Source of the DNA: an uncultured Bacteroidales bacterium
GTDB taxonomy: Bacteria; Bacteroidota; Bacteroidia; Bacteroidales; F082
Direction of reading: 5' to 3'
Length of the DNA: 64,000 bases
Assembly: GCA_900318085.1 (NCBI GenBank)
Contig: ONJF01000015.1
Location: forward strand, 1 to 64,000
Part shown: positions 8,313 to 16,450 of the stretch, piece after piece
Position numbering within the stretch: position 1 is the first letter of the stretch
Layout: every line of letters starts with the position of its first letter
Translations under genes and position numbers: made by a program
Notes under the pieces: model-generated
Databases searched by the model: none
Told to the model about the DNA's origin: nothing
Seen by the model: only the letters and a program-made list of their open reading frames with translations

Positions 8313-8568
8313 TTTGCGTTTGTTCATAGGCGACGACACCGAAGGCCTCGTCAACCCTGACCCAGAGAGACTCGCCGACCTTGTCAAAGGCAATCAGGAT
8401 AATTTATGCATCCTCGTCGGCACATCAGAAGCCCTCATTACTTTAGGACGCGACGACACTTGCATGACCGTTTACGCGCCCGCCGAAGACTTGCTGGAAC
8501 TAATTCGGGCACTTGCGGGGGCAATGCAATTGTTTGTTTGGAAACCAGCCGTTCAATCGGATTTGTAA
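8170..8568 (+). pseudogene. C-terminal fragment of an unidentified soluble protein
   Basis: The frame is +1 relative to the preceding gene and opens with GTG after an in-frame stop at 8161. Its 132 residues look like real protein: amphipathic helices (RYVVLRERFSDILLKLYCYY), a conserved-looking Gly/Asp turn and a hydrophobic C-terminal helix (LLELIRALAGAMQLFVW). A normal N-terminus is absent, so this looks like the back part of a gene whose front was lost. It could still be expressed by coupling to the upstream gene. I recognise no family; an immunity-protein-like fold is only a guess. Confidence 0.45.
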
Positions 8569-8606
8569 TTCAGAACGAACAATAAACATTTGATAAACAA
8601 ATCATC

Positions 8607-11381
8607 ATGAAATATCGACTCCTATTCTTCCTCACACTTGCAGCAACATCCCTATTGCTTTTTGCATGCAATGACAAGCTCAACATCAGCATCACCAACC
8701 CCAATGTGGAGCAACAAGTCCATGAGCAGCCTTTGGCCACGGCGCAGCCGCGCTTCAGCTGGAATTACGGGACCAATCGCCAAAGTGAGGAAGAAAAAAC
8801 CACCACAGAAAGTGAGGTCATGCAACAAAACTACCGCATCATCGTGGCTACCACTGCTGAAAATGCCCAAAAAGGCATCGGTGACCTTTGGGATTCAGGC
8901 GTGATTCCTTCAAGCCAAATGCTCTATATCCCATACGAAGGCGTGGAATTGCAAAGCCGCGACAAAGCCTATTGGAAAGTCATCACGACGGTGATGGCCA
9001 AAGGTGGAAAGAAAGCCAAGCTTGCAAGCGAAGTCAAATCGTTTGAAATCAGTCTGTTGAACCAAGAGGACTGGCAGGCGAAATGGATTGGCCATGAGTT
9101 TGACGACGATGTGCTGGTCGGTAAAACCCGTTTGGCAGCGCGTTATCTTCGCAAGGATTTTGTCCTCAAATACGAGGTCAGCGAGGCGAGGCTCTATGTC
9201 AGCGGCATGGGCGTTTATAGCGCCTACCTCAATGGACGGGAAATCGCGCCCGAGGAACTGCTGAAGCCTACGCTTTCCTGGTACTCCAAGCGCGTGTATT
9301 TCAACACCTATGATGTGACCAAAATGCTCCAGCAAGGCGACAACGCCGTAGGCATCATCCTTGAAGGCGGACGCTATACTTCGCTCCGCTACAACGCCGC
9401 CAACCCCAATTGGGACGGCACAGACCATGTGTTTGGCTTCGGCACGCCACGACTTCTTCTGCAACTCGAAGTGACGTATAAGGATGGCCAAAAGGAGACC
9501 ATCGTCAGCGACGAGACCTGGAAAATCACCAACCGTGGCCCCATCCGCACCGCCAACGAATGGGATGGCGAGACCTACGACGGAAACTTCGACCTTGGCA
9601 ACTGGAACCAAGCCAACTACGATGATTCCGCATGGCATCAAGCCGAACTTGTAGAAGCCCCCGAAGGTCAACTCAGTCCTCAGCCCAATCCCAACATCAC
9701 CGTGATGGAGAAGTTGAAACCGGTCAGTATGTTCCAAAAAGGCGACAAATGGTACCTAGACATGGGCCAAAATATGGTCGGTTTCATCGACATGAAGGCC
9801 CGCGGCCAACAACCCGGCGACATCATCACCCTGCGTTATGCCGAACTACTCACCCCCGACAGCCTTCTCTATACCGCCAACCTCCGCAGTTCCGAAAACA
9901 CCGATCGTTTTATTGTTGACTGTAGAGACGTGGCGCGCCGCGTCTCTACAAACCAACAATCAACAATACACTGGCATCCAATGTTCGTCTACCATGGTTT
10001 CCGCTATGTTGAAATCTCCGGCCTACGTGAGACGCCCAATTTGGACGACTTCGAGGGCTGGGTCATCTACGACGAGATGCCCGTCACGGGCTCGTTCGAG
10101 ACCTCCAATGAAATCATCAACGCAGTGTATCACAATGCCTATTGGGGCATTCGCGGCAACTACCGCTCCATGCCCACCGACTGCCCGCAACGCGATGAAC
10201 GCATGGGCTGGACAGGCGATCGCACTACGGGTAACTACGGCGAGTCGTATATCTTCAATAACCACCAACTCTACGCCAAGTGGCTCACCGATGGCGACGA
10301 CAGCCAACAGGAAAATGGCTCGTTGGCCAATGTCATCCCGCCCTATTGGCGCGGCTATACCGACAACATGACCTGGCCTGGCGCCATGGTCACCGTTACG
10401 GATATGCTCTACACCCGTTTTGGCGATGTGGAGCCCATCCGCCAACACTATGCGGCTTGGAAAAAGTGGATGCTGCACATGAAGAACGACTACATGCGGG
10501 CTGGCCTCATGCCCCGCGACACCTACGGCGACTGGTGCATGCCGCCCGAATCTCTCGAGCTCATCCACTCCAACGACGCGACCCGCATCACCGATGCGAC
10601 GGTCATCTCCACGCCGTTCTACTGCTACCTCTGTGGCAAGATGGCCAAGTTCGCCGAGATTTTAGGTTTCGACGAAGATGTGGCCTTCTTCCAGAAGGAA
10701 ATCACCACTTCCACCATCGCCTTCAACGACAAGTATTTCAACCGCGTGACGGGCGTCTACGCCAACAATACGGTCACGGCAAACATCCTACCATTGTGGT
10801 TTGGAATGGTACCCAAAGGACTGGAAGACAAGGTGATGGAAAGCATTGTAGACAAGACCGAGAACGAATGTGGCGGCCATGTCTCGACGGGCGTGGTCGG
10901 CATCCAGCAGCTGATGCGTTGCCTGACGGAATATGGTCACGGCGACCTTGCGCTAAAGATTGCGTCCAATGACTCCTATCCGAGCTGGGGGTACATGTAT
11001 CGTAACGGTGCTACCACCATTTGGGAACTTTGGAATGGCAATACCGCCGATCCCGCCATGAACTCGGGTAATCATGTGATGCTCCTCGGTGACCTCATCC
11101 TTTGGGAATACGAATACCTCGGCGGCATCCGTGCCTTGGAGCCAGGCTATAGCAAAATCCAACTCAAGCCTTATCCCATTGAGGGACTGGATGTTGTGAA
11201 TTGTGCCTACAACTCTGTTTCAGGTCGCATAGAAAGCAATTGGAAACGCGAAGGCAAACGATTTGAATGGGATTTCACCATCCCTGCCAACACTACAGCA
11301 GAGGTCTGTCTGCCTACGGCAAACGGTTATGAGGTGAAAACCTACGGCAGCGGGAAATACCATCTGTCGTCTGAGTTGTGA
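8607..11381 (+). CDS. Alpha-L-rhamnosidase, GH78
   Basis: A 924-residue lipoprotein or secreted enzyme (TSLLLFACNDK lipobox, Cys about 21). Domain order: Ig-like N-domain (PRFSWNYG), a jelly-roll rhamnosidase domain (SGMGVYSAYLNGREI, WKITNRGPI), the (alpha/alpha)6 catalytic barrel with DCPQRDERMGWTGD near residues 524-538 carrying the acid residues typical of GH78, GATTIWELWNG near 805, and a C-terminal beta-sandwich. It hydrolyses terminal alpha-L-rhamnose from plant or bacterial glycans. Residues about 436-454 (CRDVARRVSTNQQSTIH) come from an inserted palindromic element read in frame, in a loop before the barrel (YHGFRYVEISG). Confidence 0.93.
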   Translation: MKYRLLFFLTLAATSLLLFACNDKLNISITNPNVEQQVHEQPLATAQPRFSWNYGTNRQSEEEKTTTESEVMQQNYRIIVATTAENAQKGIGDLWDSGVIPSSQMLYIPYEGVELQSRDKAYWKVITTVMAKGGKKAKLASEVKSFEISLLNQEDWQAKWIGHEFDDDVLVGKTRLAARYLRKDFVLKYEVSEARLYVSGMGVYSAYLNGREIAPEELLKPTLSWYSKRVYFNTYDVTKMLQQGDNAVGIILEGGRYTSLRYNAANPNWDGTDHVFGFGTPRLLLQLEVTYKDGQKETIVSDETWKITNRGPIRTANEWDGETYDGNFDLGNWNQANYDDSAWHQAELVEAPEGQLSPQPNPNITVMEKLKPVSMFQKGDKWYLDMGQNMVGFIDMKARGQQPGDIITLRYAELLTPDSLLYTANLRSSENTDRFIVDCRDVARRVSTNQQSTIHWHPMFVYHGFRYVEISGLRETPNLDDFEGWVIYDEMPVTGSFETSNEIINAVYHNAYWGIRGNYRSMPTDCPQRDERMGWTGDRTTGNYGESYIFNNHQLYAKWLTDGDDSQQENGSLANVIPPYWRGYTDNMTWPGAMVTVTDMLYTRFGDVEPIRQHYAAWKKWMLHMKNDYMRAGLMPRDTYGDWCMPPESLELIHSNDATRITDATVISTPFYCYLCGKMAKFAEILGFDEDVAFFQKEITTSTIAFNDKYFNRVTGVYANNTVTANILPLWFGMVPKGLEDKVMESIVDKTENECGGHVSTGVVGIQQLMRCLTEYGHGDLALKIASNDSYPSWGYMYRNGATTIWELWNGNTADPAMNSGNHVMLLGDLILWEYEYLGGIRALEPGYSKIQLKPYPIEGLDVVNCAYNSVSGRIESNWKREGKRFEWDFTIPANTTAEVCLPTANGYEVKTYGSGKYHLSSEL
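9912..9967. repeat. Palindromic element inside the GH78 coding region
   Basis: A near-perfect palindrome at 9921-9950 (arms TGTAGAGACG / CGTCTCTACA, core GGCGCGCC) is nested in a second inverted pair, ATTGTTGA (9912-9919) and TCAACAAT (9960-9967). The central 28 bases are identical, in reverse orientation, to the element at 53221-53248. It is translated in frame without stops. Confidence 0.85.
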
Positions 11382-11399
11382 TTAATCAAACTTCATTAG

Positions 11400-11478
11400 C
11401 TTCTTAGCTGTAAGCAATCAGCCATCAGTTTTCAGCTTGGTAGCACCAAGGCTGACTGCTGACGGCTTTTGCTCATTT
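11400..11478. repeat. Low-complexity inverted element after GH78
   Basis: Words such as AGCAATCAGCCATCAG, TTCAGC, GGCTGACTGCTGACGGCT and TTTGCT pair across a short loop (GGTAGCACC). It fills the convergent gap between GH78 and ruvC and could act as a terminator. Confidence 0.55.
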
Positions 11479-11483
11479 ACTTA

Positions 11484-12071
11484 TTATGATTTCTTTATTC
11501 TATCCGGATTCTCGGCGATAAACTGGCTCCAATCGGGGCGACGGTGCGCCTTGGCCTTCTCTGTGGTGTGTTTGGTATAATTCACATCCTTGCCCTTCGA
11601 GATGGAGTGGCACACTGCCGCAGCCACGGCATCAGTGGCATCAAAAAATTGGGGGTCTTCCTCGGTCTTGAGGATGAAATGCACCATCTTGGCCACCTGT
11701 TCCTTCGAAGCATTGCCGTTGCCCGTGATGTTCTGCTTGATGGTCTTCGGCGAATACTCGAAGATAGGGATGTCGCGATAGAGTGCGGCTGCCATGGCCA
11801 CGCCTTGGGCGCGTCCCAGTTTCAGCATCGACTGCACATTCTTCCCAAAGAAAGGTGCTTCGATGGCCAGTTCATCAGGATGGTACTCATCAATGATTTC
11901 CAGCACGCGCTCAAAAATCTTCTTTAGCTTAAGCGCTTGGTTTTCTAGCTTTTTCAAGTTGATAACCCCCATCGTAAGGAGTTCCATCTGCTTACCCTGC
12001 TCGTGGATAACGCCATAGCCCATCACCATCGTGCCAGGGTCGATGCCCAATATGATCTTTTCTGAATCCAT
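11484..12071 (-). CDS. ruvC: Crossover junction endodeoxyribonuclease RuvC
   Basis: A 195-residue protein starting at ATG 12069-12071 (MDSEKIILGIDPGT); the longer open frame upstream adds a non-conserved, low-quality extension. It shows the RNase H-fold metal site: Asp in IDPGT, Glu in LAIEAPFFGKNVQS and the C-terminal pair in DATDAVAAAVCH. As a dimer it cleaves Holliday junctions handed over by RuvAB. It is transcribed away from the AAA ATPase gene across a short AT-rich divergent promoter region (12072-12238). Confidence 0.97.
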   Translation of the reverse strand: MDSEKIILGIDPGTMVMGYGVIHEQGKQMELLTMGVINLKKLENQALKLKKIFERVLEIIDEYHPDELAIEAPFFGKNVQSMLKLGRAQGVAMAAALYRDIPIFEYSPKTIKQNITGNGNASKEQVAKMVHFILKTEEDPQFFDATDAVAAAVCHSISKGKDVNYTKHTTEKAKAHRRPDWSQFIAENPDRIKKS

Positions 12072-12238
12072 ACTCGATTTTTGGCAAAGATAGGTAATTA
12101 ATGGCGAATAGGGCCCAAAGAAAAAACAATTCTCTTTTTTGGCGTTTTTTTTCATTTCAAGGTTGAAAAAACGGTTCAATGCCACTATAGAATAAGGAAT
12201 GCACCAGAACAATATAAAGATTAACAAAACCTACCACC

Positions 12239-13990
12239 ATGAGACGCAGACCTTCATCCGACTTCTTGTATGACGACGACTTCGACGGCGACACCACCCA
12301 GGAAAAAAACACACAAGAGATGCCTCTGAACAAGACGCAACTCAAGTCCATGACCCTCTTGGACAAGTTGGAACACCTTATCGAGTTGACCAAAAGCTGT
12401 GGTCTTGACAACACCTTCTTCAAGAGCCATAAACTCTTGATAGAATCGGTAGCCAACGAATTGGTTATCACCCCTGTACAAACTGTATTATTATGTCCTT
12501 TCATCTCCATGCCAGGAAGAAGTCTTGACGACAGCGACTTGCAGCATTATTTTCAATGCACCAGCATCACCATCATGCGTCATTGGGACGAGCTGACAGG
12601 TTTGCGTCGACGCCGCTACATCCGCAACAGCGGTGGCTTCAACCGAGGCAACATGTGCCTGACGGAGAAGGCCCGCCTCGCCCTCTGCAAAAACCAACCC
12701 TTACCCGTTATCAACATTACTGGTTTGAGTGCTGCTGACTTCATGAGCCATTTTCGCTCATTAGTCGTCGACAACGAAAAAAACCGTGAAATGGACGCCG
12801 AAGAGCTGTTGCAAGAGACCATGGAGCTTATCCGGGCAAACCAGCATCTGGAAATCGCACAAACCATCAACAATCTCCAGGTCGATGACGAAGCCAAGAT
12901 GGTCATCCTCACCTACTGCAAAGCTCTCGTCAAAGACAAGCAGGACGGCATCCCGCTTAACTACTTTGACGACCTCATCGAAGACTATTACGAATTTAAG
13001 GAAGCCATCCTTAACGGCAAGCATCCCTTCATCACGGAGGGTCTGCTGGAACACAGGAAGGTCGATGACTTCTTCTCGCGCGACGTCTTCGCACTCACCG
13101 ACAAAGCACGCAAACTGCTGCTCAAAGAGTACGATGTCCCAAAACGCGAAATAGTAGCCGAAACGCCAAACAGCGATGTCATTCGCAGCAAAGACATCAA
13201 GCCCAAACCTATGTACTACTGCGATGAGGACGAAGGCCAAATCAACACCCTCTTTGGCTTACTCGAAGACAAGAAGCTGACCTCTATCCGCAAGCGTCTA
13301 GAGAAAGCCAACCTGCGCAAGGGATTCAACTGCCTCTTCTATGGTGCCCCAGGCACCGGAAAGACCGAGACTGCCTTACAACTGGCCCGCGCCACAGGTC
13401 GCGACATCATGCAAGTCGACATCTCCTCAATTCGTGACAAGTGGTATGGAGAGACCGAAAAGATAGTCAAAAGCATCTTCGAGAACTACGCGCAACTGGT
13501 GAAACGTTCGCCAAAAATCCCCATCTTGCTCATCAACGAGGCCGACGCCATCCTCTCGGTGCGCACCAGCATCGGCGGCAGCAACCCCAGCATCGACAAG
13601 ACCGAGAACGCCATCCAGAACATCCTGCTGGAGGCTATGGAGAACATCGATGGCATCATGATAGCCACCACCAACTTGACATGCAATCTCGACAGCGCTT
13701 TCGACCGACGCTTTTTATATAAGGTGGAGTTTCACCAGCCTAGCGTTGAGGCAAAGACCCACATCTGGAAGGTTTTCTTACCCGACCTCAACACGGCCGA
13801 TGCCCGCTGGCTGGCACGCTCCTTCGACTTCAGCGGTGGCCAGATTGAGAACATCGCGCGCAAAGTCATGGTCGACCACCTGCTCTTCGGTGACACACCC
13901 GACCTTGCCCGTATCGAGGAGATTTGTATAAAGGAGCAAATCTCGGGACGAACAGGTGGCAATCGCAGGCCGATTGGATTCAACAGTTAG
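12239..13990 (+). CDS. AAA-family ATPase with N-terminal regulatory region
   Basis: A 583-residue cytoplasmic protein. Residues about 1-330 form a helical region, with RRYIRNSGGFNRGNMCLTEKARL resembling a winged helix. The C-terminal AAA module has Walker A YGAPGTGKTE (about 364-373), a modified Walker B ILLINEADAI (Asn in place of the usual Asp, Glu kept), sensor 1 ATTNL and arginine finger FDRRF. NEAD is a known variant in this bacterial and phage group of AAA proteins. The substrate is unknown. It has its own promoter region and is followed by a hairpin. Confidence 0.85.
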   Translation: MRRRPSSDFLYDDDFDGDTTQEKNTQEMPLNKTQLKSMTLLDKLEHLIELTKSCGLDNTFFKSHKLLIESVANELVITPVQTVLLCPFISMPGRSLDDSDLQHYFQCTSITIMRHWDELTGLRRRRYIRNSGGFNRGNMCLTEKARLALCKNQPLPVINITGLSAADFMSHFRSLVVDNEKNREMDAEELLQETMELIRANQHLEIAQTINNLQVDDEAKMVILTYCKALVKDKQDGIPLNYFDDLIEDYYEFKEAILNGKHPFITEGLLEHRKVDDFFSRDVFALTDKARKLLLKEYDVPKREIVAETPNSDVIRSKDIKPKPMYYCDEDEGQINTLFGLLEDKKLTSIRKRLEKANLRKGFNCLFYGAPGTGKTETALQLARATGRDIMQVDISSIRDKWYGETEKIVKSIFENYAQLVKRSPKIPILLINEADAILSVRTSIGGSNPSIDKTENAIQNILLEAMENIDGIMIATTNLTCNLDSAFDRRFLYKVEFHQPSVEAKTHIWKVFLPDLNTADARWLARSFDFSGGQIENIARKVMVDHLLFGDTPDLARIEEICIKEQISGRTGGNRRPIGFNS

Positions 13991-13997
13991 ACTCCCA

Positions 13998-14031
13998 AAG
14001 ACCCATGGCTCCAAAAAAAGTCATGGGTCTT
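13998..14031. terminator. Hairpin after the AAA ATPase gene
   Basis: A perfect 10-bp stem, AAGACCCATG / CATGGGTCTT, with a 14-base A-rich loop begins eight bases after the stop codon. There is no strong T-run, so termination may be factor-assisted. Confidence 0.6.
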
Positions 14032-14039
14032 CCCCATGG

Positions 14040-14334
14040 TAACCGCGATACAAACAAGCATAAAAGGGTTACCAAAACTTTTTTCAACTTTTTTTTGTTT
14101 TGGACTAAGGGTAAAAGCCAAGTTATGTGTTTCGAATAAGGAGCGAGAAAAAATGATAAAAAAACGAAAAGATCTGATAGGATTTTTGACTGTTCTGGCT
14201 CTTTTATAAAGATTATGACTCACAGCATTTGACCTTTTTTACGGCTTCTTTAGGTTTGTGCCCTTTTTTGCCTTGCCTAAAAATGAGATAAACAACTGGT
14301 TAACAATAATATAAACAAAAAAAAACAGTCACCC
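14040..14334. other. AT-rich intergenic stretch without a recognised gene
   Basis: About 295 bases with frequent stops in all frames and long A and T runs. It presumably contains the promoter and leader of the sigma gene at 14335. I see no convincing RNA gene or conserved structure. Confidence 0.5.
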
Positions 14335-14919
14335 ATGGAGAACAACCACATGCTTGTCGAAACCCACATGGACTTGGTCGTCAGAATGGCCAAGCAAATA
14401 ATGAAGAAGAACACCAACTGCGACTGGCTGACGGAGGACGACCTCGTCGGAGCTGGCCACGAGGCCCTTGTTGCCGCAGCCCACACCTATGATGCCTCAC
14501 GTGAGGCGTCGTTTAAGACCTATGCCACGACTTGCATCAGAAATGCCATGTTGGCCGAAATCAGGAATATGTTTCCCGTGAAAGTCAACGAACAACAAAC
14601 CAGAAAATGCCTCGTCAGAAACGACGAGACTGGGGGTGACACCGAGGTCTACGAACTGGCGAAGCTGTTGGAACACTGGGAATGGGAGCAACGCAAACAG
14701 CAGGAAACCGTGGCGGAGGTCCTGGGGCGACTAAAGCCTGACGAACGCTGGCTGATCCGCTGCTACTACGGCTTCGACGGTGATGCCATGACGCTTCAGA
14801 ACATCGCCGACCTGCTGTCGGTCAGCCCCCAAGCCGTCCACAAACGCCTGAAGCGCGTCCATGACAAGCTGCGCAAGCTTGTCATGGACAGCCGTCCTTC
14901 TTACCGTATGTGCGCATAA
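14335..14919 (+). CDS. RNA polymerase sigma-70 family factor
   Basis: A 194-residue protein with a sigma region 2 (HMDLVVRMAKQIMKKN, LVGAGHEALVAAAHTYD, SFKTYATTCIRNAM) closer to the SigB/FliA/RpoD style than to ECF factors. Region 4 is LKPDERWLIRCYYGFDGDAM followed by the helix-turn-helix LQNIADLLSVSPQAVHKRLKRV. The promoter-reading helix is intact. No anti-sigma gene adjoins it. It may control the two repeat-protein genes just downstream, but that is positional inference only. Confidence 0.9.
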   Translation: MENNHMLVETHMDLVVRMAKQIMKKNTNCDWLTEDDLVGAGHEALVAAAHTYDASREASFKTYATTCIRNAMLAEIRNMFPVKVNEQQTRKCLVRNDETGGDTEVYELAKLLEHWEWEQRKQQETVAEVLGRLKPDERWLIRCYYGFDGDAMTLQNIADLLSVSPQAVHKRLKRVHDKLRKLVMDSRPSYRMCA

Positions 14920-14959
14920 GAGACTCCATGACATGTTGATAGCAAATTTTTCACGACCG

Positions 14960-14991
14960 TTTGTTTGGAATGGTTTTTGTTTTTATTTTTG
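14960..14991 (+). promoter_or_regulatory. Bacteroidota-type promoter of the repeat-protein genes
   Basis: TTTG at 14960-14963 and TATTTTTG at 14984-14991 are separated by 20 bases. The ATG at 15023 follows 31 bases later. Confidence 0.7.
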
Positions 14992-15022
14992 CATCGAATA
15001 ATAACACAAAACTGAAAGAAAA

Positions 15023-15436
15023 ATGAAAGCATTACGTATTTTGATCATGGCTATTGCCATCATGATGACTTCGGGCGCAATGGCCCAGACGGTTTACAGC
15101 AGCAGCGGTTCCAACTGTGGTTCCATTAGGTCCGACGGCTCCGTGTACAGCAAAAGCGGTTCCAGCATCGGCAAGATCAACAGCGACGGCACCGTGTATA
15201 ACGGTAGTGGCTCCAAGATCGGCAAGATTGACCGCGATGGCACCTTCTGGAGCAAAAGCGGTTCCAGGATTGGCAAACTCGACAGCGACGGTACTGTGCG
15301 CAACAGTAGTGGCTCCAGCATCGGCAAGGTCGAAAGCGACGGCACGGTGCGCAACGGCTCCGGCTCCAGCATCGGCAGAGTATCAGGCGTCCCTAAAGAA
15401 TGGGCAGCGGCCTATTTCTTCTTTTTCTTCGATTAG
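15023..15436 (+). CDS. Secreted 17-residue-repeat protein, copy 1
   Basis: A 137-residue protein with a signal peptide (MKALRILIMAIAIMMTSGAMAQ). The mature part is six tandem copies of a 17-residue unit of the form SSGSSIGKVESDGTVRN, with Gly and Asp at fixed turn positions, predicting a short beta-solenoid or stacked hairpins. It ends in SGVPKEWAAAYFFFFFD, a hydrophobic aromatic tail. A similar gene follows 34 bases later. The function is unknown; an envelope-associated role fits the signal peptide. I see no T9SS tail. Confidence 0.8.
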   Translation: MKALRILIMAIAIMMTSGAMAQTVYSSSGSNCGSIRSDGSVYSKSGSSIGKINSDGTVYNGSGSKIGKIDRDGTFWSKSGSRIGKLDSDGTVRNSSGSSIGKVESDGTVRNGSGSSIGRVSGVPKEWAAAYFFFFFD

Positions 15437-15470
15437 CCAATGAACGCTCACCTATAAAACAAAAATGATC

Positions 15471-15887
15471 ATGAAAGCATTACGAATTATCATCCTAGCC
15501 ATAGTCACGATGATGGCTTCAGGCGCGATGGCGCAGACCGTCTACAACAGCAGCGGTTCGAGCTGCGGCAAGATTGAGAGCGACGGCACCATCCGCAACA
15601 GCAGTGGCTCCAGCGTCGGTAGGTTCGACAGCGACGGCACCATCCGCAACAGCAGCGGCTCCAGCATCGGAAAGATTGACCGTGACGGCACCTTCCGCAA
15701 CAGCTCTGGTTCCAGCATTGGCAAGCTCGATAGCGACGGCACGGTACGCAACAGCAGCGGCTCCAGCATCGGCAAGGTTGAAAGTGACGGTACGGTGCGC
15801 AACAGTTCCGGTTCCTACTCGGGCAAAGCCCCAGGCATTCCCCGTGAATGGGTAGCCGCCTATTTCTTCTTCTTCCCGTTCTATTAG
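15471..15887 (+). CDS. Secreted 17-residue-repeat protein, copy 2
   Basis: A 138-residue paralogue of the preceding gene with the same signal (MKALRIIILAIVTMMASGAMAQ), which fixes the start at 15471 rather than the ATG six bases upstream. It has six repeats of the SSGSSIGKIDSDGTVRN kind and the same ending, IPREWVAAYFFFFPFY. The nucleotide repeats are nearly uniform (51-bp period), so slippage or gene conversion between copies is likely. The conserved aromatic C-terminus in both copies implies selection on that tail. Function unknown. Confidence 0.8.
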   Translation: MKALRIIILAIVTMMASGAMAQTVYNSSGSSCGKIESDGTIRNSSGSSVGRFDSDGTIRNSSGSSIGKIDRDGTFRNSSGSSIGKLDSDGTVRNSSGSSIGKVESDGTVRNSSGSYSGKAPGIPREWVAAYFFFFPFY

Positions 15888-15906
15888 GATTGGGCAAAAA
15901 ATAGAC

Positions 15907-15941
15907 ACAACGCCTGCCAACAAGTTGTTGACGGGCGTTGT
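15907..15941. promoter_or_regulatory. Hairpin before the antitoxin gene
   Basis: ACAACGCC and GGCGTTGT form the arms, with a further inner CAAC/GTTG pairing. It lies between the repeat-protein stop and the HigA start. It could be the terminator of the former or the palindromic operator of the latter, since HigA proteins commonly bind palindromes at their own promoter. Confidence 0.55.
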
Positions 15942-15943
15942 TT

Positions 15944-16303
15944 ATGAATGAAGAAACTATGATACACGTTGAAGGAATTAAGGATGAAATGATTGCCAAT
16001 AATCTGACTCCTTTCAGATTTATACACCCTGGGGAGATTATCAAAGACGAATTGGAAGACCGTGGCATCTCGCAGCGCGAGTTTGCCCAAAATGTGGGTA
16101 TGTCTTATTCCGTGCTCAACGAACTGCTCAATGCCCATCGCCCTCTTACCACCAACACTGCCTTGCTCTTTGAGGCGGCTCTCGGTCTGCCCGCAGAGTT
16201 GTTGATGCGTATCCAAACCAAATACAATCTTCAGATGGCTCGAAAAGACAAGGATGTCATCCGATGGATGGCGAAGATTCGGAATGCGGCAGCGGTATTC
16301 TAG
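15944..16303 (+). CDS. HigA-type antitoxin (XRE family), no adjacent toxin
   Basis: A 119-residue protein with the HigA signature FIHPGEIIKDELEDRGISQREFAQNVGMS: the HPGE motif leads into an XRE helix-turn-helix, then VLNELLNAHRPLTTNTALLFEAALG. I start it at ATG 15944. HigA neutralises the HigB mRNA interferase and represses the operon. No HigB-like ORF lies within 500 bases on either side, so this is an orphan regulator or the remnant of a toxin-antitoxin module. Confidence 0.85.
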   Translation: MNEETMIHVEGIKDEMIANNLTPFRFIHPGEIIKDELEDRGISQREFAQNVGMSYSVLNELLNAHRPLTTNTALLFEAALGLPAELLMRIQTKYNLQMARKDKDVIRWMAKIRNAAAVF

Positions 16304-16450
16304 TTGTTGTCAAATGGTGAGATTTTTGGCGTAATCTTGGTGTTTTGGTGAGATTATGCCGAGAACGAATTAGATTTTTCTTACTTGGTTTATGTTTTCT
16401 CAACTCTTGTTTTGTTTTTTTATATTTTTGCCATAAAAAAATCAAATCCT

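Noticed and set aside
9912-9967. Frameshift or pseudogene in GH78
   Set aside because: The insertion keeps the frame and the downstream catalytic motifs are intact.
12239-13990. Inactive ATPase because Walker B has Asn instead of Asp
   Set aside because: The NEAD variant with the catalytic Glu kept is common in this AAA group, so loss of activity cannot be concluded.
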